Positions 1-6,173 of a stretch of 8,348 nucleotides of DNA are shown here, piece by piece. This DNA comes from CAZQGO01 sp964593065. GTDB lineage: Bacteria; Oederibacteriota; JAAXVQ01. Each line of letters opens with the position of its first letter. Within the stretch, counting starts at the first letter, position 1. The position numbers and the translations under genes were made by a program. Below the pieces are notes generated by a model, which was not told the origin of the DNA, did no database searches, and saw nothing but the letters and a program-made list of their open reading frames with translations. Location of the stretch: contig CAZQGO010000039.1 of NCBI GenBank assembly GCA_964593065.1, forward strand, positions 1 through 8,348, read 5' to 3'.

Positions 1-25
1 CGGCGCATCCTCCGGCACTTTTCCG

Positions 26-54
26 TTGAGGCCGGACTGGGGATAAGGTAGAAT
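26..54 (+). promoter_or_regulatory. Candidate sigma70 promoter for the phosphoesterase gene
   Basis: A -35-like TTGAGG (26-31) and a -10-like TAGAAT (49-54) are separated by the ideal 17 bases. They match the consensus at 4 of 6 and 5 of 6 positions. Transcription would begin near position 61, giving a leader of about 60 bases before the ATG at 122. The call rests on sequence match alone. In GC-rich DNA an AT-rich -10 at correct spacing is a better than usual sign. The transcript could run on into the beta-helix gene, which starts 22 bases after the first gene ends. Confidence 0.45.
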
Positions 55-121
55 CAGGCGCTGTCGGCGGCACAGGCGAATATCCCCCCGCCGGCAACCA
101 TCACCGCCTCAAGAGGCCGGC

Positions 122-649
122 ATGGCTCCTGACCCGCTGCGCGTTTACCGGCGCAAGCGTGATTTCGACCGCACTTCGGAACCTGACGGAAAGCCGTCCT
201 GCCCGGACAGACCCCTTCCCATATTCGTCGTGCAAAAACACGCCGCCAGCCATCTGCACTATGATTTCCGCCTGGAATCCGGGGGCGTCCTGAAATCCTG
301 GGCCGTGCCCAAGGGCCCGTCCCTGGACCCGGCGGACAAGCGCCTGGCCGTGGCCACCGAGGACCATCCCCTGGAATACGCGGAGTTCGAGGGCCGCATT
401 GCCGAGGGGAATTACGGGGCCGGAGAAGTCCGCATCTGGGACCGCGGTACCTACCTCAACCTGCTCGATCCCGCCCGGCGCGACCTGGAACCGGGCCTGC
501 GGGCCGGGAAAATCGAAGTCAGGCTGCAAGGCAGAAAACTCAAGGGCGCGTTCGCCCTGGTCCGGATGCGGGGGCCGGGCGGAAAAAACTGGCTGTTGAT
601 CAAGAAGAAAGATGAACCCGCGGCCGCCGCGCGGCCGAGGCGAAAATGA
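122..649 (+). CDS. Stand-alone LigD-type 3'-phosphoesterase (PE domain) protein
   Basis: This 175-aa protein is essentially one DNA ligase D 3'-phosphoesterase domain. In the characterised family, this domain removes 3'-phosphate or terminal 3'-ribonucleotides from DNA ends so that they can be sealed, usually in bacterial non-homologous end joining. The signature H-x5-H-x-D-x-R is present as His40, His46, Asp48 and Arg50. Downstream are His82 and Tyr86, so all six residues matching the known Pseudomonas LigD active-site set appear intact. The domain ends with the typical NWLLIKKKDE at residues 156-165, followed by a short basic tail. There is no polymerase or ligase domain on the protein, and none in the window. 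The start is ATG 122, with AAGAGG at 111-116 as ribosome site, 5 bases upstream. The next gene starts 22 bases after its stop. Free-standing PE proteins are known in bacteria and archaea. Family assignment is strong; in vivo role and partner ligase are unknown. Confidence 0.92.
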   Translation: MAPDPLRVYRRKRDFDRTSEPDGKPSCPDRPLPIFVVQKHAASHLHYDFRLESGGVLKSWAVPKGPSLDPADKRLAVATEDHPLEYAEFEGRIAEGNYGAGEVRIWDRGTYLNLLDPARRDLEPGLRAGKIEVRLQGRKLKGAFALVRMRGPGGKNWLLIKKKDEPAAAARPRRK

Positions 650-671
650 TCGGACAGACAAGGGGGATGAC

Positions 672-2612
672 ATGCATCAAGGGGGAATGCTGAAAACGGG
701 TTTTTTGGCGGCGGTCTTCTGCCTCGGGCTGATTTCCGGGGCCCGCGGCGCCGTCATGCTGGTCACGAGCAGCGAGGACGACGGCCCCAACACCTTCCGG
801 GCCGCCGTGGCGGCCTCCAACTCCACCACGGGCCGGGACACGATCACCTTCGCGGTCTCCAACTCCATCACCGTCTTTTCAGGCGTCATGGCCACCGAGT
901 CGGTCGTCCTCGACGGCCGGGGCGTCACCCTGGGCTCCACCGGGACCCTGGGCGTCACCCTGTTGACGCTGAGCGGCAGCGCGTCCGGCAGCCTCGTGCA
1001 GGACATGGCCTTCGTGAGCGCCTACACCGGCTTATACGTCGGTTCCGCAGGCAACACCATCGCCGGCTGCCGCTTCGGCTCGGACTGGGCCGACGCCGCG
1101 GGCCGGGGCAACACCATCGGGGCCTCGATCTACGGCGACTGCAACGTGATCGGCGGCACCGCGCCGGCGGAGGGAAACGTGTTCTCCGGCAATTTCAATT
1201 CCGGCGCCTCCTTGGACGGCTCCTATTCCTTGTTCATCGGCAATATCTGCGGGCTGAATGCGGCCGGCGACGCGGCCCTGCCCAACGGCGTGGGCGCCGG
1301 CGCCCTGTCGTTGTACGGCACCGGGCACCAGATCGGCGGGCCCCTGGCCGGGCAGCGGAATATTTTCGCGGGGAACCAGTACCAAGGCATCACCCATTAC
1401 GCCAACTATTGCACGGTGCAGGGGAATTATTTCGGCTTCAACCAGGCCGGCAGCGCGGTGATATCCAACGGCAACAACACGGACATGATCGGCTACGGCG
1501 GCAACAATCTCTACCAGGGCAACTATTTCGCCCGGAGGTTGTTCTTCATTGGCGCCAACGCCGACAACAATACCATCGTGGCCAATGTGACGGGCATGTA
1601 CCCGGACGGCAGCGGATTCTCCGCGTCGGCCTATAACGGGATCTACCTGGGCAACGGCGCCTCCGAGAATTTTGTCGGCCTGCCCGGAGGCAACGGCAAC
1701 CTGTTCGCGGACCTGACCGGTCCCGGGGTTGAAATCTATGGCGCCGGCACCTTTCACAATGCCGTGCAGGGCAATACCATCGTGGCTTGCGCGGGCCTGC
1801 CCATTGCGCTTGAGAACGGGGCCAACGACGGCCAGCTGCCGCCGGTCATCTTCCAGGCCCCGCCCGGGGGGCCCATCGCCGGCACGGCCGACCCCGGGGA
1901 GTACATCGAGGTTTTCCTGGCCGAAGGCGGGGGAGTTAACGACGGCACCCTGCAATACCTGGGCACGGCCACGGCCGACGGGTCCGGGAACTGGTCGCTG
2001 GCCTCGGCGCCCGCGGTGCTGGGGCAGTACGTCTGCGCCACGGCCACGGACGCACAGAACAACACTTCGCAGCTTTCCGCTAAGGCCCTGGTGGTGGTGC
2101 CCACGCCGACGCCCACCTCCACGGCCAGCCCTACCGCCACTCCCACGGCGACCATCTCGGCCACCTCCACCGTGACGCCCACCTCTACGGCCAGCCCGAC
2201 GGCGACGCCTACGCACACGGTTAGCCCGACGGTCACCCAAACAGCGACCCTGTCGCCCACGCCCACCATCAGCGCCACGTTCACCGCCTCGTCCACGGCG
2301 AGCCCCACGTCCACGCCGACCGCCGCTTTGGGGCTGGCCGGCTTCGACCTGGGCGGACGCCGCGCCCTGGCCTTCCCGCAGCCCGCGCGGGACCGGGTGC
2401 AATTCGTCGTCGGCCTGGCCGCGGCCGGGAAGGTGGAGGTGCAGCTGTTCAACCTGGCCGGAGAGCGGGTGGCGGTCCTGCAGGACAATCTGGCGGCCGG
2501 CGTCCAGGCCCTGGACTGGGACTGCCCGGACGCGGCGCCGGGCATCTACCTGGCGCGCATCCTGGTGGACGGCAAGGAATGCGCCACGCTCAAGGTGGCC
2601 CTGGTGAAATAA
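672..2612 (+). CDS. Secreted right-handed beta-helix protein with Ig-like domain, TP linker and C-terminal sorting-like domain (paralogue A)
   Basis: 646 aa. Residues 1-27 form a signal peptide (hydrophobic core FLAAVFCLGLISG). Residues 28-85 match the start of CSLREA / polymorphic-outer-membrane-like beta-helix proteins (VTSSEDDGPNTFRAAV, then a D-T-I-x-F and LDGRG pattern). Residues 86-390 are a parallel beta-helix with recurring GNxxxGN and xIGG turns, in about four super-repeats of roughly 60 aa. Residues 391-476 are an Ig-like domain (YIEVF, YLGTATADGSGNW, ATDAQNNTSQLS). Residues 477-551 are a Thr/Pro/Ser linker. Residues 558-646 resemble FlgD-Ig / T9SS type A domains (FPQPARDRVQF, FNLAGERVAVL, LDWD, APGIYLARI) and end in ALVK. 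The frame is open from 612, but ATG 672 is preferred: AGGGGG (661-666) sits 5 bases before it and the signal peptide then starts normally. ATG 687 is also possible. Likely role: surface adhesin, structural protein or polysaccharide-binding protein. No catalytic site is evident. The same architecture recurs at 3541. Confidence 0.85.
   Translation: MHQGGMLKTGFLAAVFCLGLISGARGAVMLVTSSEDDGPNTFRAAVAASNSTTGRDTITFAVSNSITVFSGVMATESVVLDGRGVTLGSTGTLGVTLLTLSGSASGSLVQDMAFVSAYTGLYVGSAGNTIAGCRFGSDWADAAGRGNTIGASIYGDCNVIGGTAPAEGNVFSGNFNSGASLDGSYSLFIGNICGLNAAGDAALPNGVGAGALSLYGTGHQIGGPLAGQRNIFAGNQYQGITHYANYCTVQGNYFGFNQAGSAVISNGNNTDMIGYGGNNLYQGNYFARRLFFIGANADNNTIVANVTGMYPDGSGFSASAYNGIYLGNGASENFVGLPGGNGNLFADLTGPGVEIYGAGTFHNAVQGNTIVACAGLPIALENGANDGQLPPVIFQAPPGGPIAGTADPGEYIEVFLAEGGGVNDGTLQYLGTATADGSGNWSLASAPAVLGQYVCATATDAQNNTSQLSAKALVVVPTPTPTSTASPTATPTATISATSTVTPTSTASPTATPTHTVSPTVTQTATLSPTPTISATFTASSTASPTSTPTAALGLAGFDLGGRRALAFPQPARDRVQFVVGLAAAGKVEVQLFNLAGERVAVLQDNLAAGVQALDWDCPDAAPGIYLARILVDGKECATLKVALVK
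2112..2213 (+). repeat. Near-duplicate 36-base units 66 bases apart in the TP linker
   Basis: Within the Thr/Pro linker of paralogue A, bases 2112-2147 and 2178-2213 both encode PTSTASPTATPT. The two copies differ at six bases, every one a third codon position that leaves the amino acid unchanged (for example TCC/TCT, CCT/CCG, GCC/GCG). A third, looser copy (STASPTSTPT) ends the linker near 2290-2325. The linker is low-complexity and probably extended, possibly O-glycosylated, separating the globular C-terminal domain from the Ig-like domain. Confidence 0.8.
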
Positions 2613-2622
2613 GGAGGGAAAC

Positions 2623-2904
2623 ATGGAAACGCAGAAACCCGTGTTCAGCGGGCTGGCCCTGGCCAGCCTGGTGATGGGCATCCTCAGTTTTGTGAATGTC
2701 TTCGGACTGGAAAAGTCCCTGGCCGCCGTGGCCTTCGCGCTCCTGGCCAGGCGCGAGCTGGCCGCCCGGCCGGAATGGCGGGGAAAAGGCCTGGCCCTGA
2801 CCGGGCTCATCCTGGGCCTCGCCGCCGTCGCAGCCACGGCCGTTTTCCTCATCCTCTACGGACAGGACCTCTTCCAGTTCCTGGGCAGGCTTTCACGGCG
2901 ATGA
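2623..2904 (+). CDS. Small DUF4190-type integral membrane protein
   Basis: A 93-aa protein with the layout of the DUF4190 family: SGLALASLVMGILSF (residues 9-23), a short second hydrophobic stretch with RRELAARPEWRGKG (residues 43-56), then ALTGLILGL running into a transmembrane helix at about 57-79. The family has no established function; members are small membrane proteins often attached to secretion or envelope genes. The start is ATG 2623, with AAGGAGGG at 2611-2618 overlapping the stop codon of the beta-helix gene (2610-2612), so the two are probably co-translated. Its own TGA (2902-2904) overlaps the ATG of the next gene. The charged tail GRLSRR probably faces the cytoplasm. Family resemblance is clear; the role is unknown. 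Confidence 0.8.
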   Translation: METQKPVFSGLALASLVMGILSFVNVFGLEKSLAAVAFALLARRELAARPEWRGKGLALTGLILGLAAVAATAVFLILYGQDLFQFLGRLSRR

Positions 2905-3302
2905 GGTCCCAAACCGTCCTGGCCTATTGCGGCAACGACTGCCTGGTCTGCCCGCGCTACCGGGCCACGGCCAGCGGCGACCCGGGGGAGCTGGCGCGGG
3001 TGGCGAAAATCTGGGTGTACGCCCGGTGGCGGGACGCGGACACCGACCCCGCGGATCTGGCCTGCCGGGGCTGCGGGCCGACCGCGCCCTGCCGCTACGG
3101 CATCGCGGCCTGCGCCGCGGACAAGGAACTGGAGCATTGCGGCCAGTGCGGGCGCTTTGCCTGCCCGCGCCTGGCGCAGGCCCTGGCCGCGACCGAAGAG
3201 TCCGCGCGGCGCTGCCGGGACGCCTTCGACGAGCACACCTATCGCGAACTGGAGGCGGCCTTCTTCCGAAAAAGGGAAAGGCTCCTGGCCGCGGGCCATT
3301 GA
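2901..3302 (+). CDS. Cysteine-rich DUF3795-type protein
   Basis: 133 aa counted from ATG 2901, which overlaps the TGA of the upstream gene as ATGA, a classic translational-coupling arrangement. The frame is open from 2775, but the upstream part would lie inside the membrane-protein gene and lacks the family pattern, so the shorter start is chosen. The N-terminus YCGNDCLVCP (residues 9-18) is the hallmark of DUF3795. Ten cysteines are visible: 10, 14, 17, 55, 58, 64, 71, 80, 83 and 88, including CRGC, CGQC and a final CP. This spacing suggests binding of zinc or an iron-sulfur cluster. The family has no agreed function. The C-terminal third (residues 95-133) is a charged, probably helical stretch. 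It is the last gene of the operon. No membrane segment or signal peptide is seen, so it is likely cytoplasmic. Confidence 0.82.
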   Translation: MRSQTVLAYCGNDCLVCPRYRATASGDPGELARVAKIWVYARWRDADTDPADLACRGCGPTAPCRYGIAACAADKELEHCGQCGRFACPRLAQALAATEESARRCRDAFDEHTYRELEAAFFRKRERLLAAGH

Positions 3303-3308
3303 CCGCGG
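3289..3308. repeat. Inverted CCGCGG pair around the stop codon of the DUF3795 gene
   Basis: CCGCGG occurs at 3289-3294 and again at 3303-3308, with the stop codon between. Because the hexamer is self-complementary, the copies can pair as a six-base stem with an eight-base loop. They are also part of a nine-base direct repeat CCGCGGGCC (3289-3297 and 3303-3311). There is no T-run afterwards, so this is not an intrinsic terminator. It may slow RNA decay or be chance in GC-rich sequence. Confidence 0.35.
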
Positions 3309-3363
3309 GCCGGAATGATCCCCGGGATTCTTGGGTTGACAACCAAACCGGATTGAGGTAAGA

Positions 3364-3378
3364 AAAAAGTAACTTTTT
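3364..3378. repeat. AT-rich inverted repeat in the 3303-3540 gap
   Basis: AAAAAGT (3364-3370) and ACTTTTT (3372-3378) are perfect complements around a single A, and an imperfect extension runs to about 3356-3385. The site lies about 60-75 bases past the end of the upstream operon and about 75 bases before the -35 element of the next promoter candidate. An A-run/T-run stem can act as a weak bidirectional terminator or a protein-binding site, but the stem has no GC core. Confidence 0.35.
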
Positions 3379-3444
3379 CCTACTTGCTACTCCCACTTCT
3401 CCGCTTCATCGGATGAACCCGAACCGAAGAACATCCCCCGCTGC

Positions 3445-3474
3445 TTGACCCGAGGGGGTCCGAACCCGTAATAT
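3445..3474 (+). promoter_or_regulatory. Candidate sigma70 promoter for paralogue B and the downstream genes
   Basis: TTGACC (3445-3450, 5 of 6 to consensus) and TAATAT (3469-3474, 4 of 6) are spaced by 18 bases. They sit about 65 bases before the ATG at 3541 in the only sizeable AT-enriched gap inside the window. The spacer holds a perfect small hairpin or operator-like element, GACCC-GAGG-GGGTC (3447-3460), overlapping the -35 hexamer. A CCCCC/GGGGG pair (3435-3439, 3454-3458) offers an alternative pairing. The sequence supports a promoter; regulation through the inverted repeat is a guess. Confidence 0.5.
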
Positions 3475-3482
3475 TTGTTTTT

Positions 3483-3500
3483 CCTTGATTTCATTCAAGG
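3483..3500 (+). repeat. Small hairpin in the presumed 5' leader of paralogue B
   Basis: CCTTGA (3483-3488) and TCAAGG (3495-3500) are perfect complements around the six-base loop TTTCAT, just downstream of the expected transcription start and 40 bases before the ATG. It directly follows a T-rich tract, whereas a terminator would have the T-run after the stem, so on the + strand it is more likely an mRNA-stabilising leader hairpin or a protein-binding site. On the - strand, the stem is followed by an A/T-rich run, but no - strand gene ends here. Confidence 0.4.
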
Positions 3501-3540
3501 CTTTGGATCTGGAACGTAAGTTCATCACCGGGGGTGGGTC

Positions 3541-6120
3541 ATGAACCAGCGCGATGCAGTTCGGATGCTGTGGTTGGTTGCAGGGCTGGTGTGTTTCTGT
3601 GCGGAGGGGTTGCAGGCGGCCACGATCACGGTCACCAGCCGCGAGGACAGCGGCGCGGGAACCTTCCGCCAGGCCCTCGCCGACGCGACCGCCGGCGACG
3701 CCATTGATTTCGCCGTGCCGGGCGGAAATTCCATCACGGTCTATTCCCGGCTCACCGTGGACAAGCAGCTCACCATCGACGGCGGCGGCAGCCAGGTGGT
3801 GGGCGCCAACGGGGGCAATTACGAGGTCTTGTATCTGGACTACCACGCCGTGGGCACGGTCATCCGCGACTTGGCCGTGATCGACGGCGACGTGGGCATC
3901 TTCCTGCAGAACTGCGCCAACTGCCAGATCCTGGGCTGCCGCCTGGGCACGAACTGGGCGAACGCCACCGGGGTGGGCAACAACCGCGGCCTGCAGATTT
4001 CCAACACCTGGGGCGGCACGGTCGGCGCGCCGGCCCAGGGCAACGTTATTTCCGGCAACAATTCCTACGGCTTCTACATCTCCGCCTCGGGCAACCTGAC
4101 CATCCAGGGCAATTTCATCGGTCCCAACAGCTCGGGCACCGGAGCCCTGCCCGGCCAGGATTACGGCATCTACATGCTGTACGGCAGCAGCATCACCGTC
4201 GGCGGCAACCGCTGGGCCGGGGAAGGCAACCTGGTCTCGGGCAACACGCAGTGGGGCATGGTCATCGGCACGGCGACCGGCAGCACCTCCAACATCACCG
4301 TGACCGGCAACCTCGTGGGCTGCAACGCGAACCAGAGCTCGGGCCTGCCCAACACCAACGGCATCCGGGTGGGGCAGAACGCCACCGGGGTCCAGGTCGG
4401 CCAGCCCCTGGACGGCTATCACAATGTGATCTTCGGCAACAGCGGGCAGGGCGTGGGCCTGGACTCGTGCAGCGGCAACACGGTGCAGAACAACCTGATC
4501 GGCCTCAACGAGGGCGGCTGGGCCCTCGGCAACAACGTCGGTGTCGAGGTGCTCAACGCCTCCGGCAACGTGGTGGGCGGGCGCTTGAATCCCGTTTACC
4601 GGGAGCGCAACGTCATCTCCGGCCAAAGCGCCACCTACGGCGTGTGGGTGACGGGAACCTCCTCCGGCAACACCGTCAGCGGCAATTTCATCGGCACCGA
4701 CGTCACGGGCAACTCGCCCGTGGCCAACCATTACGGCGTGTACCTGTATAATTGCAGCAACAACCTGGTCGGCGGCGCCAGCGCCGATTCGCTCACGGCC
4801 CGCGGCAACCTGATCTCCGGCAACAGCACCTACGGCGTGTACGCCAACCTCGGTTCGGCCAACGGCATCCAGGGCAACCTGATCGGCCTCAACCTGACCG
4901 CCACCGCGGCCCTGCCCAACGGCGACGGGATCGCCCTGGAAAACTGCACCGGCTTCACCGTGGGCTCACCGGTGTACGGGACCGGGAACGTGATCTCCGG
5001 CAACGGCAATGGCCTCATTTTGCGGAACGGCACCCGGCACGTGGTCTCCGGCAACCGCTTCGGCACGAACCCCAGCGGGCTGGTCCAGTTCCCCAACAGC
5101 CTCGCCTCCATCCTGCTCGACAACGGCGACGACTGCTGGCTGGGCGGAACCGCCGCGGGCGCGGGCAATCACATCGCCGGCAACCGGCTGTGGTTCGCCA
5201 ACGACGCGGACGGCAACAGCGTGGCCGGGAATCTCATCGGGCTCATGGCCGACGGCAGCACGCCGGCGGTTCCCATCGACTACACGCTGTACGTCAACAA
5301 CGGCTCCCAGCACAACTGGTTCGGGCTGCCTTCCGGGGGCGGGGGAAACCTGATCGCCCACGCGTTGATCGGCGTGTACCTCACGGACAGCACCGACTAC
5401 TCCAACGGCTTTTTCGGCAACACCATCCTGGCCTGTTCGGACCCGGTCTGGCTCAATGGCGGGGCCAACAACGGCAAGCTCCCGCCCGTCATTTCCGTGG
5501 CCTACCCGGCTTTTGTCAGCGGCACGGCCGGGGCGTACGATTACATCGAGGTCTTCAAGGCCGAGAACGGCACGGGCCAGGGGGGCAGCTACGGCCTGGC
5601 GGGCTTCGCCACCGCCAACAGCACCGGCAACTGGATCGTCGTCACCGCGGGGCTTCAGGCGGGGGACTATGTGACCGCCATGGCCACGGACCCGCAGAAC
5701 AACACCTCGGACTTCTGCGACAACCAGACCGTGCTGGTGGCGCCCACGCCCACCGTCACGCCCACGAGCACGCAGACGCCCGTCGTCACTCCCACGCCGC
5801 AGGCCACGGCCACGCCCACGGCCACGCCCACCGCGGCCCTGTCCGGCGTGGACACGGGCGGCAAGCTGGTGCTGCCGTATCCCAATCCAGCCTCGGACCG
5901 GATGCGGTTCGTGCTGCACCTGGACCGGGCCGCGGCGATCAAGCTGGATATTTTCAACCTGGCGGGCGAGAGGGTGGCGACGCTGCAGGAGCATCTGCCT
6001 GCCGGCAGGGGACAGGACATGGTCTGGGACTGCCGGGACGTGGCGCCCGGCATTTACCTGGTGCGCGTGAGCCGCGACGGCGAACTCGTGGAGACCCGCC
6101 GCGTGGCCGTGGTGAAATAA
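3541..6120 (+). CDS. Large secreted right-handed beta-helix protein with Ig-like domain, TP linker and C-terminal sorting-like domain (paralogue B)
   Basis: 859 aa, with the same domain order as the protein at 672. Residues 1-27 are a signal peptide (MLWLVAGLVCFCAEGLQAA). Residues 28-85 match CSLREA-like beta-helix starts (TITVTSREDSGAGTFRQAL, AIDF, LTIDGGG). Residues 86-648 are a NosD/PbH1-like parallel beta-helix with many GNxIxGN turns. Residues 648-734 are an Ig-like domain (YIEVF, GNW, ATDPQNNTS). Residues 735-766 are a short TP linker. Residues 772-859 are the FlgD-Ig / T9SS-type-A-like domain (YPNPASDRMRF, FNLAGERVATL, VWDC, APGIYLVRV) ending in AVVK. Paralogue A's helix is about half as long; this accounts for most of the size difference, partly offset by its longer linker. 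The start is ATG 3541 with a G-rich site at about 3530-3538. No catalytic residues could be named. The likely job is surface adhesion or a structural layer; a carbohydrate-active beta-helix is the alternative. Confidence 0.87.
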   Translation: MNQRDAVRMLWLVAGLVCFCAEGLQAATITVTSREDSGAGTFRQALADATAGDAIDFAVPGGNSITVYSRLTVDKQLTIDGGGSQVVGANGGNYEVLYLDYHAVGTVIRDLAVIDGDVGIFLQNCANCQILGCRLGTNWANATGVGNNRGLQISNTWGGTVGAPAQGNVISGNNSYGFYISASGNLTIQGNFIGPNSSGTGALPGQDYGIYMLYGSSITVGGNRWAGEGNLVSGNTQWGMVIGTATGSTSNITVTGNLVGCNANQSSGLPNTNGIRVGQNATGVQVGQPLDGYHNVIFGNSGQGVGLDSCSGNTVQNNLIGLNEGGWALGNNVGVEVLNASGNVVGGRLNPVYRERNVISGQSATYGVWVTGTSSGNTVSGNFIGTDVTGNSPVANHYGVYLYNCSNNLVGGASADSLTARGNLISGNSTYGVYANLGSANGIQGNLIGLNLTATAALPNGDGIALENCTGFTVGSPVYGTGNVISGNGNGLILRNGTRHVVSGNRFGTNPSGLVQFPNSLASILLDNGDDCWLGGTAAGAGNHIAGNRLWFANDADGNSVAGNLIGLMADGSTPAVPIDYTLYVNNGSQHNWFGLPSGGGGNLIAHALIGVYLTDSTDYSNGFFGNTILACSDPVWLNGGANNGKLPPVISVAYPAFVSGTAGAYDYIEVFKAENGTGQGGSYGLAGFATANSTGNWIVVTAGLQAGDYVTAMATDPQNNTSDFCDNQTVLVAPTPTVTPTSTQTPVVTPTPQATATPTATPTAALSGVDTGGKLVLPYPNPASDRMRFVLHLDRAAAIKLDIFNLAGERVATLQEHLPAGRGQDMVWDCRDVAPGIYLVRVSRDGELVETRRVAVVK
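4018..5350 (+). repeat. Eight-fold beta-helix super-repeat in paralogue B
   Basis: The element VGG...GNxISGN recurs at residues 160, 219, 285, 344, 409, 473, 533 and, degenerate, 592. The spacing is 59-66 aa (about 177-198 bases). Each unit also holds a later GNxIGxN turn and often an ALPNxxGI segment, so one unit probably makes three helical coils of about 20 aa. At the DNA level the core recurs as variants of AACxTxATCTCCGGCAAC (for example near 4042, 4609, 4807 and 4987). The copies are diverged, so this is an old expansion rather than a recent tandem duplication. Confidence 0.8.
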
Positions 6121-6173
6121 CATTTTCTGGGGACGGCTTCCGTGCCGCGGGCCGGGGCCAGGGGAGCCTGAGC

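Noticed and set aside
612..671. Earlier start for the first beta-helix protein
   Set aside because: It would overlap the phosphoesterase gene and put 20 polar residues before the signal peptide. ATG 672 has a well-placed AGGGGG.
2098..2330. Tandem repeat considered as a CRISPR array
   Set aside because: Repeats are in frame with a Thr/Pro linker, imperfect, and lack unique spacers of constant length.
1032..2852. 606-aa open frame on the - strand
   Set aside because: It runs antisense across the beta-helix gene, has arginine/glycine/alanine-rich low-complexity content typical of GC-rich shadow frames, no recognisable domain, and crosses into the next gene.
2775..2900. Earlier start for the DUF3795-type protein
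   Set aside because: The extra 42 residues are an Arg/Pro-rich shadow of the DUF4190 gene; the family begins at the YCGxDC segment just after ATG 2901.
2623..3302. Small gene pair considered as a toxin-antitoxin system
   Set aside because: Overlapping small genes fit superficially, but the products match DUF4190 and DUF3795 patterns, not known toxin or antitoxin folds.
3336..3364. Second promoter candidate TTGACA ... TAAGAA
   Set aside because: The -35 is perfect and spacing is 17, but the -10 matches only 3 of 6; the 3445-3474 candidate is closer to the gene and better balanced.
3289..3378. Intrinsic terminator after the first operon
   Set aside because: The GC-rich stem has no following T-run, and the AT-rich stem has no GC core, so neither meets the usual pattern.
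3406..4731. 441-aa open frame on the - strand
   Set aside because: Antisense shadow of paralogue B and its promoter region; composition biased to Ala/Val/Gly/His and no domain.
4752..6173. Upstream extension of the transglycosylase frame (would make 725 aa)
   Set aside because: The extension overlaps paralogue B in another frame and reads as Gln/Arg/Gly-rich noise. The anchor and GT51 domain begin after GTG 6174, which has its own ribosome site.
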